Assembly: GCA_038230595.1 (NCBI GenBank)
Contig: JBBRMY010000020.1
Span: 1 to 26,293, forward strand
DNA length: 26,293 nucleotides
Direction of reading: 5' to 3'
Source: JBBRMY01 sp038230595
GTDB lineage: Bacteria; Bacteroidota; Ignavibacteria; Tepidaquicellales; Tepidaquicellaceae
Shown: positions 13,893 through 22,660 of the stretch, in pieces
How the letters are laid out: the number at the start of each line of letters is the position of its first letter
Numbering within the stretch: position 1 is the first letter of the stretch
The notes under the pieces: generated by a model
Told to the model about the DNA's origin: nothing
The model's database searches: none
What the model saw: only the letters and a program-made list of their open reading frames with translations
Made by a program: the position numbers and the translations under genes

Positions 13893-16007
13893 TTATTTCA
13901 CTATCACCATTTTCTTTGTGTCTTTAAAACTTCCTGTTTCCATTCTATAGAAATATATCCCGCTTGGTAAGTTATATTCAGATGAGTTAAATGTTACCTG
14001 ATATGTTCCTGCATTCTGTCTCTGATCTATTAAGGTAGTTATTTCCTTGCCAGAAATATCAAAAACTTTCAGTGTTACGTAATTAGTAGTTCTTAATTCG
14101 TAATTAATTTTTGTTGTTGGATTGAATGGGTTAGGATGATTTTGTGATAACGAATATTTTTCAGGTATTTCATTTGATATATTTTGTATTCCTGTAAAAT
14201 CACTCAGAGGTCTTCTCCATATCCCCTCATAAAAATCAAAGCATCCCATAAAAAGATAAGTTGGTGACATACACATTGTTCCTACGTGAAGAATGGAACC
14301 TCCTGGAATACCTTCTCTTCTCTGTAACCAGCTTGCGCCGTTATCTGTAGAAAGGAATACTATAGAAGATGTTCCGGCGAAAAGATTTTTACCATTTGCT
14401 TCAAAGCAATAAACATTGGGTTCGATTAGTCCGCTACTGGAAGAAATCCAGGTTGCACCGTCATCTGTTGATTTGAAAACACTATTCCCTTTTGTACCTG
14501 CGAATACATTTGAACCATAGATAATAACTGAAAGGACATTGAGATTTGTTAAACCATTATTAACTGCAGTCCAACTTAATCCTGTATTTGATGAAAGGTA
14601 CATTCCGCTGTCAGTTGCTGCAAAGACTTTTGTTCCTGAAGCATAAAAACAGTTAATAGATCTTCCTATTAACCCTATAGAGTTCCAAAGTGAACCATTA
14701 TTGATAGAATGAAAAGCTCCACTTGTTGTGCCTGCAAACATATTACTGACAAATATATTAAGGCAGTTTATATTCTGCTGCGTTAAACCATTATTCATGG
14801 GTTTCCATGAAGTTCCGTCATTTGTTGAAAGGTATATTCCATCTCCTTCAGTCCCCGTATATATATTATTTCCACTTACAGCCAATGCCTGAGAATGCTT
14901 AAGCGTTAAGCCGCTATTTGCAACACTCCAGTTTATGCCGTTATTGGATGATTTGCACACCTCCCCTAAATATGAGGCCGCATATAAATTACTGTTACTA
15001 AATGCTAAAGATTTTACTGAATTAGATAATAAAGCATTTGTTCTTAACCAATTTGTACCACTATTCGTTGAATAATAAATTCCATTGATATCATAACCGG
15101 TACAAATTTTATTATTAGATACACCAAAGAAAGTGCCACCAATGGAATCACTTTTAACCCATAAATCACCATTATTGGTTGAAGAATAAATACTGCTTCT
15201 TCCAACATATATTTTGCTACCAATAATTGCAAAATTGTTGATATTAAGTGAGTCTGTAATACCAGTATTATTTCCGAACCAATCTATGCCATTGTTAGAT
15301 GAACGATAAATACTTCCTCTAATCCCGGTAGGAGCGGTTCCCTGATAGTTTGTCCCTGCAAATAAATAGCTCCCCAATATTGCTATACAATGAACATTTG
15401 TATTGATCAAGCCGGAGTTTATTGATGTCCAATTCAAACCATTATTTATAGAAATAAATACACCTGTATTGGTACCTGCATAAATATTACTTCCGTTTGC
15501 TGCAATACAATTGATTGCTAAATTAGTTATTCCATTATTCACAGCAAACCAATTTAAACCATTATTTGTAGATCGGAATACTCCACCATTGTTATCAGAG
15601 CCTGCATACATATCCGATCCGTTAACAATAATTGTACGGATCTGAAGACTTGTTAATCCATTATTGGCAGATGACCAGTTAAGACCATCATTTGTTGTAA
15701 AAAATATTCCCTGCGTATATACGCTTGCAAATAATTTATTTCCTGAAACTGAAAGTGAAGCAACTTCATACCCGGAAAATCCTACTTTTGTCCAGCTCTT
15801 TCCATAATTTGTACTGCGATATAGACCATCATTTTTATCCCCATAGTATATATCATTCCCATAAAAAGCCAAACTGCTTAAATATCCAGGCTTGCCTGGC
15901 AAAAGGGAATCATGAATCCATTGGGCTTGCGAATTATTTATCATGAGAGTAAAATTCATAATCAATAATCCAACGATCGGAAATATTTTCACCGCTCTGT
16001 TATTCAT
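13893..16007 (-). CDS. Secreted T9SS cargo protein with beta-propeller-like (BNR/Asp-box style) repeats
   Basis: From the ATG at 16007 the protein starts MNNRAVKIFPIVGLLIMNFT and has a signal peptide ending near NNSQAQ. The ATG at 16028 is rejected because it lies inside the predicted -7 box. The body is more than a dozen repeats of about 40-45 residues, with the pattern S-x-N-N-G-x-x-W…N-x-G-L-T-N…AxxGSxxFAGT. These are Asp-box-like turns (STNNGLNW, STDDGATW, STDNGASW) as in sialidase, sortilin and Ycf48 propellers. The final 80 or so residues are a T9SS sorting domain (HPNPFNPTTKI…GIYFYRM…KKMVIVK). It is expected on the surface or released. No catalytic motif is visible, so it may bind a ligand or be structural. 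Confidence 0.88.
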   Translation of the reverse strand: MNNRAVKIFPIVGLLIMNFTLMINNSQAQWIHDSLLPGKPGYLSSLAFYGNDIYYGDKNDGLYRSTNYGKSWTKVGFSGYEVASLSVSGNKLFASVYTQGIFFTTNDGLNWSSANNGLTSLQIRTIIVNGSDMYAGSDNNGGVFRSTNNGLNWFAVNNGITNLAINCIAANGSNIYAGTNTGVFISINNGLNWTSINSGLINTNVHCIAILGSYLFAGTNYQGTAPTGIRGSIYRSSNNGIDWFGNNTGITDSLNINNFAIIGSKIYVGRSSIYSSTNNGDLWVKSDSIGGTFFGVSNNKICTGYDINGIYYSTNSGTNWLRTNALLSNSVKSLAFSNSNLYAASYLGEVCKSSNNGINWSVANSGLTLKHSQALAVSGNNIYTGTEGDGIYLSTNDGTSWKPMNNGLTQQNINCLNIFVSNMFAGTTSGAFHSINNGSLWNSIGLIGRSINCFYASGTKVFAATDSGMYLSSNTGLSWTAVNNGLTNLNVLSVIIYGSNVFAGTKGNSVFKSTDDGATWISSSSGLIEPNVYCFEANGKNLFAGTSSIVFLSTDNGASWLQRREGIPGGSILHVGTMCMSPTYLFMGCFDFYEGIWRRPLSDFTGIQNISNEIPEKYSLSQNHPNPFNPTTKINYELRTTNYVTLKVFDISGKEITTLIDQRQNAGTYQVTFNSSEYNLPSGIYFYRMETGSFKDTKKMVIVK

Positions 16008-16025
16008 AATAAATAATATATAACT

Positions 16026-16056
16026 CAAATTTATAACTTACGGCATGTATTAGCAA
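16026..16056 (-). promoter_or_regulatory. Bacteroidota-type promoter of the propeller protein gene
   Basis: On the minus strand TTG (16056-16054) and TAAATTTG (16033-16026) are 20 bases apart, a full match to the TTG/TAnnTTTG boxes used by the Bacteroidota housekeeping sigma factor. Transcription would begin about 12 bases before the ATG at 16007, which supports that start. Confidence 0.6.
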
Positions 16057-16231
16057 TATATTTCTCTAATGGCTAAGCATAAATTGAAATCGAATAAAAA
16101 ACTAATAGCGTTGGCTCATTGTGAATAAGAAATAATCTCTGCCAAACACTTTACTGCATTTACATACTACCACTTTATTATATATCATATTCCTATCCGT
16201 ATTCTTAATTTTACACAGAGGAATACAATAG

Positions 16232-17218
16232 ATGAATACGTTCCAGCAAATATTTAAAAATAAGATACTTCTTGCACCGATGGAAGATGTTACTGAGCCG
16301 CCTTTCCGCTTAATTTGCAGAAGGCTTGGTGCAGACATTGTATATACCGAATTCATTTCAGCAGAAGGTCTTATTCGTGATGCGGTTAAGGCACGAAAAA
16401 AATTATTTTTCTATCCTGAAGAAAGACCTGTTGCGATACAGATCTTCGGAGGCCGCGATGAAGCACTTATCGATGCTGCTAAAATTTCCGAAAGCGTTAA
16501 TCCTGACTTCATAGATATAAACTGCGGATGCTGGGTGAAGGATGTTGCAATGAGAGGCGCGGGTGCCGGGCTTCTTAAAGATCTTCCGAAAATGGAACAC
16601 ATTGCTTCCTCAGTTATAAAAAATGTAAACATTCCTGTTACTTTAAAAACACGACTAGGCTGGGATAAAGATACGATCGTAATAGTTGAAGTTGCAAAAA
16701 TTCTTGAAGCTATCGGAATTCAGGCTTTGACTGTTCATTGCAGACTTCGTTCACAAGGGAATAAAGGTGATGCTGACTGGAGCTGGGTGAAAAGGATCAA
16801 AGATGCAGGTGTTGAAATTCCAATAATTCTGAACGGAAATATAAAAACTCCTGAAGATGTAAAATTCGCTTTTGATAATTATCAACCCGATGCTGTAATG
16901 ATAGGCCAGGCTGCAATTACAAATCCATGGATCTTTGATCAATCAAAATATTTCCTGAAGCATGGTATAATTCCTGATGAACCGACTATAGAGGAAAAGA
17001 TTGATATCTGTCTTGAACATTTAAAGCTGGCAGTGGAGCTAAAAGGTGAAAGACTTGGTGTAAGAGAATTCCGAAAGCACTATTCAGGTTATCTGAGAAA
17101 TGTAAAAGATGTCAGCAAACTTCGTTCGGAATTAATGACATATGATGATTATATACCCGTGAAAGAAAAGCTGATAGAGTTTAAGGAATATGCAAGTATG
17201 CAGGAACAGGCATTATGA
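16232..17218 (+). CDS. dusB: tRNA-dihydrouridine synthase, DusB type
   Basis: This flavoenzyme reduces uridine to dihydrouridine in the tRNA D-loop, using FMN and NADPH. The 328 residues have the Dus TIM barrel: ILLAPMEDVTEPPFR (12-26, FMN phosphate side), AIQIFGG (68-74), DINCGCWVKDVAMRGAGAGL (95-114, catalytic Cys100), TLKTRLGWD (137-145), TVHCRLRSQ (167-175) and ILNGNI (199-204). One oddity is that the usual GCP after the active site is GCW here, while the catalytic Cys remains. The C-terminal helical domain (EFRKHYSGYLRNV) is present. An AGAGGAA ribosome binding site precedes the ATG. The gene ends TGA, overlapping the next ATG as ATGA, so the two are translationally coupled. Confidence 0.94.
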   Translation: MNTFQQIFKNKILLAPMEDVTEPPFRLICRRLGADIVYTEFISAEGLIRDAVKARKKLFFYPEERPVAIQIFGGRDEALIDAAKISESVNPDFIDINCGCWVKDVAMRGAGAGLLKDLPKMEHIASSVIKNVNIPVTLKTRLGWDKDTIVIVEVAKILEAIGIQALTVHCRLRSQGNKGDADWSWVKRIKDAGVEIPIILNGNIKTPEDVKFAFDNYQPDAVMIGQAAITNPWIFDQSKYFLKHGIIPDEPTIEEKIDICLEHLKLAVELKGERLGVREFRKHYSGYLRNVKDVSKLRSELMTYDDYIPVKEKLIEFKEYASMQEQAL

Positions 17219-17577
17219 CTGAACGGATAAATGTTATAGAAAAATTTATCGATACCAGTGAAAGCTATTTAAGGACTGAACAGAAAGATGACAGTATTAT
17301 TATTACAAATGAAAAGCTAAAGGACTTCAGAATTATAGTACCTGTTACAGAAAAAGAAGAGTTTAAGAAAATTTACCGGGATACACTAACTCTCTGGATA
17401 ATAAATAAAATTGAGCAAAAAGAATTTATACCAATTATAGACAGAGTAAATATTAATCCTGTCCGGGAAATACAAAAAGAGATAAAGATATTTGATCCAA
17501 CACTTTCAGATCAAGCAAAAAAAGAGAATAAGCCTGAGCTTATCTCAATTAATCAAATAAAGCTAAAAAACAAATAA
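17215..17577 (+). CDS. Small charged protein of unknown function, coupled to dusB
   Basis: I do not recognise this 120-residue protein. Its start overlaps the dusB stop by four bases (ATGA) and its stop is five bases before the slipin ATG, so it is almost certainly a real gene of this operon. It has no signal peptide or membrane segment, and it is rich in Lys, Glu and Ile. The middle (DFRIIVPVTEKEEFKKIYRD, then TLTLWIINKIEQ) looks like mixed strand and helix. The C-terminus (DPTLSDQAKKENKPELISIN…KLKNK) is polar and probably flexible. There are no cysteines and no metal or nucleotide motif. Position suggests a link to tRNA modification or to the slipin, but nothing in the sequence settles it. 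Confidence 0.75.
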   Translation: MTERINVIEKFIDTSESYLRTEQKDDSIIITNEKLKDFRIIVPVTEKEEFKKIYRDTLTLWIINKIEQKEFIPIIDRVNINPVREIQKEIKIFDPTLSDQAKKENKPELISINQIKLKNK

Positions 17578-17582
17578 CTACC

Positions 17583-18410
17583 ATGGGACCGTTCTACACA
17601 GTTGTTTCCGTTTTTCTTTTTTTTATCGGATTTTTTCTACTTATCACAATTATCCGTGCTTTCAGAATTCTCAATGAGTATGAAAGAGGAGTAATTTTCA
17701 GATTAGGTAAATATTCAGCAACTAAAGGTCCGGGCTTGATCATTCTTATTCCTATCCTGGATAAAATGGTTAAAGTTAGCTTAAGAACTCTTGTGCTTGA
17801 TATTCCTTCGCAGGATATCATAACAAGAGATAACGTTTCAGTGAAAGTTAATGCAGTTTTATACATGAGAGTTATTGATCCGAATAAAGCAATTATTCAG
17901 GTTGAGGATTATTTGTATGCTACCTCTCTTGCATCACAAACTACTCTTAGAAGTGTACTCGGACAAAGTGAAATGGATGAACTTTTATCTCACAGAGATG
18001 TGATAAATTCAAAGCTTAAAACCCTTATTGATAATGAGACTGAGCCATGGGGAATTAAAGTTATGAATGTAGAGTTAAAGAATGTAGATCTTCCTCAGGA
18101 AATGATCAGAGCAATGTCGAGACAGGCAGAAGCTGAAAGAGATAAAAGAGCAAAGATCATTAATTCTGAAGGTGAGTTTCAATCTGCAGCAAAGCTTTCA
18201 GAAGCTGCTGCTATCCTTGGAAGTAATTCAAACGCAATGCAGCTCAGATATCTTCAGGTGATGACCGAAATTGCAGCAGAGAAAACATCAACTCTTATAC
18301 TTCCACTACCGATAGAGATAATGAAATACTTTACAAATATTAATGAAAAGCTTGAAGGCGAAAACGCAGCAAAAAAAGTATCAGACAGCAAGGATGCAAA
18401 AGATAAATAA
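17583..18410 (+). CDS. Slipin / stomatin-like SPFH-domain membrane protein
   Basis: This 275-residue protein has one N-terminal membrane segment (about 4-28). The SPFH (prohibitin homology) domain follows: NEYERGVIFRLGKYSATKGP, LRTLVLDIPSQDIITRDN, VSVKVNAVLYMRV and DLPQEMIRAMSRQAEAERDK, the last leading into an Ala- and Glu-rich coiled coil (AEAERDKRAKIINSEGEFQS). It matches bacterial slipins (YbbK/QmcA side), which form oligomeric membrane microdomain scaffolds and often travel with an NfeD-type protease. No NfeD gene is adjacent here. It starts five bases after the unknown small gene, and the GH3 gene follows closely. The C-terminal tail is short and charged (KLEGENAAKKVSDSKDAKDK). Confidence 0.93.
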   Translation: MGPFYTVVSVFLFFIGFFLLITIIRAFRILNEYERGVIFRLGKYSATKGPGLIILIPILDKMVKVSLRTLVLDIPSQDIITRDNVSVKVNAVLYMRVIDPNKAIIQVEDYLYATSLASQTTLRSVLGQSEMDELLSHRDVINSKLKTLIDNETEPWGIKVMNVELKNVDLPQEMIRAMSRQAEAERDKRAKIINSEGEFQSAAKLSEAAAILGSNSNAMQLRYLQVMTEIAAEKTSTLILPLPIEIMKYFTNINEKLEGENAAKKVSDSKDAKDK

Positions 18411-18420
18411 TAAAGCTTAC

Positions 18421-20175
18421 ATGAAAATACTTTATACAATTGCATTCACTATGCTTATCGCAGTTATTGTTTTTCTTTTTGGTGAAAAGAATATAGGCAT
18501 AACTTCAACTACTGCATCTTCCAAAAATTCAGTATGGGTTGAGCAAAAGCTTGCTTCTATGACATTGAGAGAGAAGATCGCGCAGATGATGATCTCCAAT
18601 TCCTTAGGATATACGCTTGATAAAAATTCAAAGGAATATAGAAAGTTAAAGTCTCTTGTTCAGGATTCAAAGATAGGCGGCTTCATATTTTTTCAGGGAA
18701 GATCTGTGGAAGAAGCAGAACTTATCAATGATCTGCAGTCAATGTCAGAAACTCCCCTGCTCATGTCAGCTGATTTTGAAAGAGGAACAAAAATGAGATT
18801 GGAAGATGGAAGTCTTTTTCCAAGTAATATGAGTCTTGGTGCTACGAGAGATCCGCAGCTTGCATATGAAATGGGATTTCAGATCGCGCAGGAATGCAGA
18901 GCTATCGGAATACATCAGAACTATGCTCCGGTTGTTGATATAAATAATAATCCATTAAACCCGATTATAAATGTCCGCTCATTCGGTGAAGATCCTGATC
19001 TTGTTTCTCAAATGGGAGATATGATGATCAATGGATTGCAAGATGGAAATGTAATTGCTACTGCAAAGCATTTTCCGGGTCACGGCGATACAGATATCGA
19101 TTCTCATAGCGATCTTCCTATTATAAAATATGGCAAAGATAGACTCGATCGTGTTGAATTAATTCCTTTTAAGAACGCTATCGATTCCAAAGTAAGGTCG
19201 GTAATGATAGCGCATCTTTCTTTTCCACAGATAGATCCGGAGCCTAATGTTCCCGCTTCCCTTTCATCTCCGATAATCACAGGTTTATTAAAAGAGCAAT
19301 TAGGGTTTGACGGACTTGTTGTAACCGATGCATTGAATATGGCAGGCGTTACAAAGCATTTTTCAACAGATGATGTTGCAGTAAGATGTGTTAAAGCAGG
19401 GGTTGATCTTATCTTAATGCCGCAGGGCGAAGAAGAATCGATCAGCGCAATTGAGAATGCTGTTAAGTCCGGTGTAATTTCTGAAGAAAGAATAAATGAG
19501 TCTGCAGCAAAAATATTAAAAGCTAAAGAATGGCTAAAGCTTAATGAAAGCAAGATAGTGGATGTTAACAGAGTTCCGGCATTTGTAAATAATCTGAAAG
19601 CTGTTACAATTTCTCAAAAGATAGCTGATGCTTCTATTACATTAGTCAAAAATGAGAATGCAGTTCCTCTAAATAAAATGAAAGCACCGGGGAAATACAT
19701 GCTTCTTTCTATAAATAACGGAAATGAAAAAGCTAACTCAGATCTTTTTATTTCCGAATTCAAGAACCGTGCTGTAACTCAATTTACAGACGGAATTATT
19801 TATGATGTAAATGGTGACATTCCTGCAGGGACCAACTCAGAGATATTACAGGCAGCAACAAATTATGATATAGTAGTTATTCCGATCTATGCTAAAGTAA
19901 AAATTAAAACTGGAACAGTAGGATTACCTCAATCACAATTGAATATAATAAATTCATTAGTCTCCGCAGGGAAAAAAGTTATAGTTCTTTCATTTGGAAA
20001 TCCTTATCTCATTCAGGGATTTGACGGAGTCTCTTCTTATATATGTGCATATAGCGATAGTGAAAGCTCAATCAAAGCCGGGATCGGATGTCTATTCGGA
20101 GAACAAAGATTTAAAGGTAAGCTGCCTGTAAGTATTTCGGATAAATATAAATTCGGCGCAGGTTTACTGCAGTAA
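18421..20175 (+). CDS. Glycoside hydrolase family 3, beta-N-acetylglucosaminidase-like
   Basis: I choose the ATG at 18421: the product MKILYTIAFTMLIAVIVFLF has a membrane-anchor or signal sequence. The ATGs at 18343 and 18394 lie inside the slipin frame and add charged residues; 18394 remains possible. The protein then has 584 residues: a GH3 TIM barrel (about 40-345) and a C-terminal alpha/beta domain. The NagZ-type signature KHFPGHGDTDIDSH is at 216-229, including the loop His that serves as acid/base in that group. The nucleophile is in VVTDALNM (Asp303). Expected action is removal of terminal beta-linked GlcNAc from cell-wall or chitin fragments at the envelope. Some Bacteroidota relatives fuse this module to a beta-lactamase-like domain; none is present here. 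Confidence 0.9.
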   Translation: MKILYTIAFTMLIAVIVFLFGEKNIGITSTTASSKNSVWVEQKLASMTLREKIAQMMISNSLGYTLDKNSKEYRKLKSLVQDSKIGGFIFFQGRSVEEAELINDLQSMSETPLLMSADFERGTKMRLEDGSLFPSNMSLGATRDPQLAYEMGFQIAQECRAIGIHQNYAPVVDINNNPLNPIINVRSFGEDPDLVSQMGDMMINGLQDGNVIATAKHFPGHGDTDIDSHSDLPIIKYGKDRLDRVELIPFKNAIDSKVRSVMIAHLSFPQIDPEPNVPASLSSPIITGLLKEQLGFDGLVVTDALNMAGVTKHFSTDDVAVRCVKAGVDLILMPQGEEESISAIENAVKSGVISEERINESAAKILKAKEWLKLNESKIVDVNRVPAFVNNLKAVTISQKIADASITLVKNENAVPLNKMKAPGKYMLLSINNGNEKANSDLFISEFKNRAVTQFTDGIIYDVNGDIPAGTNSEILQAATNYDIVVIPIYAKVKIKTGTVGLPQSQLNIINSLVSAGKKVIVLSFGNPYLIQGFDGVSSYICAYSDSESSIKAGIGCLFGEQRFKGKLPVSISDKYKFGAGLLQ

Positions 20176-20238
20176 TAATTCGCATTCAGGAAATATTTGC
20201 TTTTGTTGGTGTTTTCATCAACAGTAAAAAGAATAACT

Positions 20239-22332
20239 ATGAACAACACAATGAAAATATTGATAATCTTTGGAACGTTTTTTATTCTTTTTATAAATAC
20301 CTCCTATTCCCAAAACCTCGTTCAGAAATATGACGGAATAAATTTCACTCTTCCAACAGGAATATCCATGTCACCTTTTAACGGCGGAATGGATAATGCC
20401 CGCTTCCAGTTTATTGATATTGATAATGACGGTCTTCTCGATCTTTTTACTTACGATAAAGACACATCAATTTATTATTATAAAAATACCGGAACCCCTT
20501 CAGTTGCTAAATTTAATCTGATCAGTCAGCATTATCAGAACTTACTTTTTCGAAACTGGTTCTTTTTTGTTGATATCGACAATGATGGAGATTATGATCT
20601 TTTCACGGGCGCAGAAGATCAGAAAGTAAAATTTTACAGGAATACCGGTACAGTTTTCAATCCTGTTTTTACTCTCGAAATAACTGAGCTGCATGACAGT
20701 GATAACAACATAATTTTCCATGAGTCAAATAATGTACCAACCTTTGAAGATATAGATGCTGACGGAAAGAAAGATTTTTTTTCCGGACAGGCTTTAGGAA
20801 AAATAACTTTTTATAAGAACATTGGGATAGGGGCAAATTTTAGTCTCAAGTTTATAACTGATTTCTGGCAGAATATTCTGATCATATCACCGGGGCTGGA
20901 TCTAAGGCATGGCTCTAACTCTCTTGAATTTACTTCACTATATGGAAACGGTCTTAAGGATCTTTACTGGGGTGATCTTTTTTCAAAAGGAATATATGAG
21001 ATAAGAAATACCGGAACGCCAACAAATCCAAATATGGTAATTGCTGATTCAACCTATCCTCATAATCAGCCATTCATTTCCGCAGGATATAACTCAACAA
21101 GATTTTACGATATAAATGCAGACGGTAAAAAAGATCTTTTTATTTCTTCTCTCTATCCTTCTCAGAATAAATTTAATTTCGTTTATTATCAGAATAACGG
21201 GACTTCATCAAGTCCCCTTTTTCAATTAGTGACAACAAATTATCTGAACAACGTTGATGTCGGAGGTAACAGCAGCAATACATTTGCTGACCTTAACGGA
21301 GACGGATTAAAAGATCTCATCATCGGAAGTGATTATGGAAAAATATCTTATTACAGAAACTCAGGATCATTAAATCAGCCTGCATTTACTTTAGTAACAG
21401 ATTCCCTTGTAGCCGGAGGAATTGTAGGTTTTGATTTTGCTCCCACATTTGGAGATGTAAATGGTGATGGACTTCAGGATCTTTTTCTGGGTTCATATTT
21501 TAAAGATTCACTTTATTATTTCAGGAACACCGGCACACCAACTAACCCCGTTTTTACACTTACAGCGAGAGGAAATGCGATCGGATTAGACAGCGTTGGA
21601 CAGGATAATGTTCCATGCCTGGTGGATATAGATGCAGACGGCGATCTCGACCTATTTGTAGGTAATTCAAATGGAAAGATAGGCTTTTATAAAAATAACG
21701 GGACTGCCTCAAGCTTTAATTTTCAAAAAATTACTACTAACTACCTTGGTGTTGATTTCGGTGATCAAAGCATTCCGAGATTTTATGATATAGACCGTGA
21801 TGGAGATCTCGATCTTTTTGTCGGGAAAAGAGATGGCACAATAACCTTTTACAGAAATGACGGAACACCTCAGGTTCCGAATTTTGTATTTGTTACAAAC
21901 AGCTTTAAAAATATTAATGTATTCTCAAATTCATGTCCGACTTTTGTTGACATAGATACAGATGGTGACGGAGATCTTTTTGTCGGAAATATAAAAGGCG
22001 GATTGTATTACTGGGAGAACAGAGATATTGTCGGAGTAAATAATATATCAAATATAATTCCTTCAACTACATCTTTATTTCAGAACTATCCTAACCCATT
22101 TAATCCATCGACTAAGATCGTTTATGAATTACGTACTTCTAATTTCGTCTCTCTGAAAGTTTACAATGTATTAGGAAATGAAGTGGCAGCTCTTGTGAAT
22201 GAGAACCAGACTGCAGGTAGTTATTCAGTTGATCTTAATACTAATGATTATCATTTATCCAGCGGAGTTTATTATTACAGGCTTGTCACTAATGGATTTT
22301 CTGAAACAAAGAGAATGGTGCTGGTGAAGTAA
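20239..22332 (+). CDS. Secreted T9SS cargo protein with nine FG-GAP/VCBS calcium-binding repeats
   Basis: The ATG at 20239 gives MNNTMKILIIFGTFFILFIN and then TSYSQ, a signal peptide. The ATG at 20197 lies 14 codons earlier and would mask it. The body has nine DxDxDGxxDL-type loops: DIDNDGLLDLF, DIDNDGDYDLF, DIDADGKKDFF, DINADGKKDLF, DLNGDGLKDLI, DVNGDGLQDLF, DIDADGDLDLF, DIDRDGDLDLF and DIDTDGDGDLF. They are typical of a calcium-binding seven- or eight-bladed integrin-like propeller. Between them repeats the strand pattern (I/L)xYYxNxGTPxxPxFxL. The last 80 or so residues are a T9SS sorting domain (NYPNPFNPSTKI…GVYYYRL…KRMVLVK). It is probably a surface binding or adhesion protein with no enzymatic motif. 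It follows the GH3 gene after a short gap on the same strand. Confidence 0.9.
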   Translation: MNNTMKILIIFGTFFILFINTSYSQNLVQKYDGINFTLPTGISMSPFNGGMDNARFQFIDIDNDGLLDLFTYDKDTSIYYYKNTGTPSVAKFNLISQHYQNLLFRNWFFFVDIDNDGDYDLFTGAEDQKVKFYRNTGTVFNPVFTLEITELHDSDNNIIFHESNNVPTFEDIDADGKKDFFSGQALGKITFYKNIGIGANFSLKFITDFWQNILIISPGLDLRHGSNSLEFTSLYGNGLKDLYWGDLFSKGIYEIRNTGTPTNPNMVIADSTYPHNQPFISAGYNSTRFYDINADGKKDLFISSLYPSQNKFNFVYYQNNGTSSSPLFQLVTTNYLNNVDVGGNSSNTFADLNGDGLKDLIIGSDYGKISYYRNSGSLNQPAFTLVTDSLVAGGIVGFDFAPTFGDVNGDGLQDLFLGSYFKDSLYYFRNTGTPTNPVFTLTARGNAIGLDSVGQDNVPCLVDIDADGDLDLFVGNSNGKIGFYKNNGTASSFNFQKITTNYLGVDFGDQSIPRFYDIDRDGDLDLFVGKRDGTITFYRNDGTPQVPNFVFVTNSFKNINVFSNSCPTFVDIDTDGDGDLFVGNIKGGLYYWENRDIVGVNNISNIIPSTTSLFQNYPNPFNPSTKIVYELRTSNFVSLKVYNVLGNEVAALVNENQTAGSYSVDLNTNDYHLSSGVYYYRLVTNGFSETKRMVLVK

Positions 22333-22385
22333 AACCTATATTACCTTTAAATTTTTAAACCCTTATTTTAAAATCCTCATTGTAG

Positions 22386-22405
22386 GGGCGATTAACAAAT
22401 CGCCC
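22386..22405. repeat. GGGCGATT-aaca-AATCGCCC hairpin
   Basis: Perfect eight-base arms with a four-base loop, preceded by TGTAGG and followed by GCAAATC. A decayed relative lies at 12857-12883. It is one of three hairpins in the 328-base gap after the FG-GAP gene. Confidence 0.7.
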
Positions 22406-22456
22406 GCAAATCAATCTTAAATCCAACTAAGTAAGACCATAATTCATTTCATCTCG

Positions 22457-22504
22457 CCGCTGTTGGTGTTTTAGTTCCGATCTATCGGAACGGCACCAAC
22501 AGCC
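22457..22504. repeat. GTTGGTG…TTCCGAT…ATCGGAA…CACCAAC repeat, complete copy
   Basis: CCGCTGTTGGTGTTTTAG is followed by TTCCGAT-ct-ATCGGAA and CGGCACCAACAGC. It is in the same orientation as 4117-4157 and opposite to 6255-6300. The outer and inner palindromes are separated by an unequal spacer (TTTTAG versus CGG), so each copy has a direction. Confidence 0.8.
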
Positions 22505-22560
22505 ATAACAAGACTTTGAATTTATGGTTGTGGAAGCGTATCGCATTATTTGAACGAGAG

Positions 22561-22600
22561 AGGACATAAAAAAACCTGACAGGATGAAACCTTTCAGGTT
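22561..22600 (-). terminator. Intrinsic terminator at the end of the tgt-yajC-ribBA-greA-mce run
   Basis: On the minus strand AACCTGAAAGG (22600-22590) pairs with CCTGTCAGGTT (22583-22573), with one mismatch, and is followed by TTTTTATG. It lies about 60 bases after the mce stop, with two further small hairpins (22608-22622, 22630-22649) between. Confidence 0.8.
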
Positions 22601-22629
22601 GAATATTCTCCGCTTCGCGGAAATTCGGG

Positions 22630-22649
22630 ATTCCTGCTTTCGCAGGAAT
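22630..22649. repeat. ATTCCTGC-tttc-GCAGGAAT hairpin
   Basis: The same element as 4489-4508, with a perfect eight-base stem. It is preceded by a smaller TCCGC-ttc-GCGGA hairpin (about 22609-22621) and ends 11 bases from the mce stop. Confidence 0.7.
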
Positions 22650-22660
22650 GACAAAATATT

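Noticed and set aside
18343..18420. Upstream start for the GH3 protein overlapping the slipin gene
   Set aside because: It would add 26 charged residues before a clear membrane/signal segment and overlap the slipin by 68 bases. The ATG at 18421 is more natural.
19104..19553. Long minus-strand ORF (149 codons) inside the GH3 gene
   Set aside because: It lies opposite the catalytic barrel of a clear GH3 enzyme and has no recognisable domain.
22427..22654. Possible 75-residue gene on the minus strand
   Set aside because: It covers the GTTGGTG repeat, the terminator and the ATTCCTGC hairpin. Its residues simply reflect those repeats.
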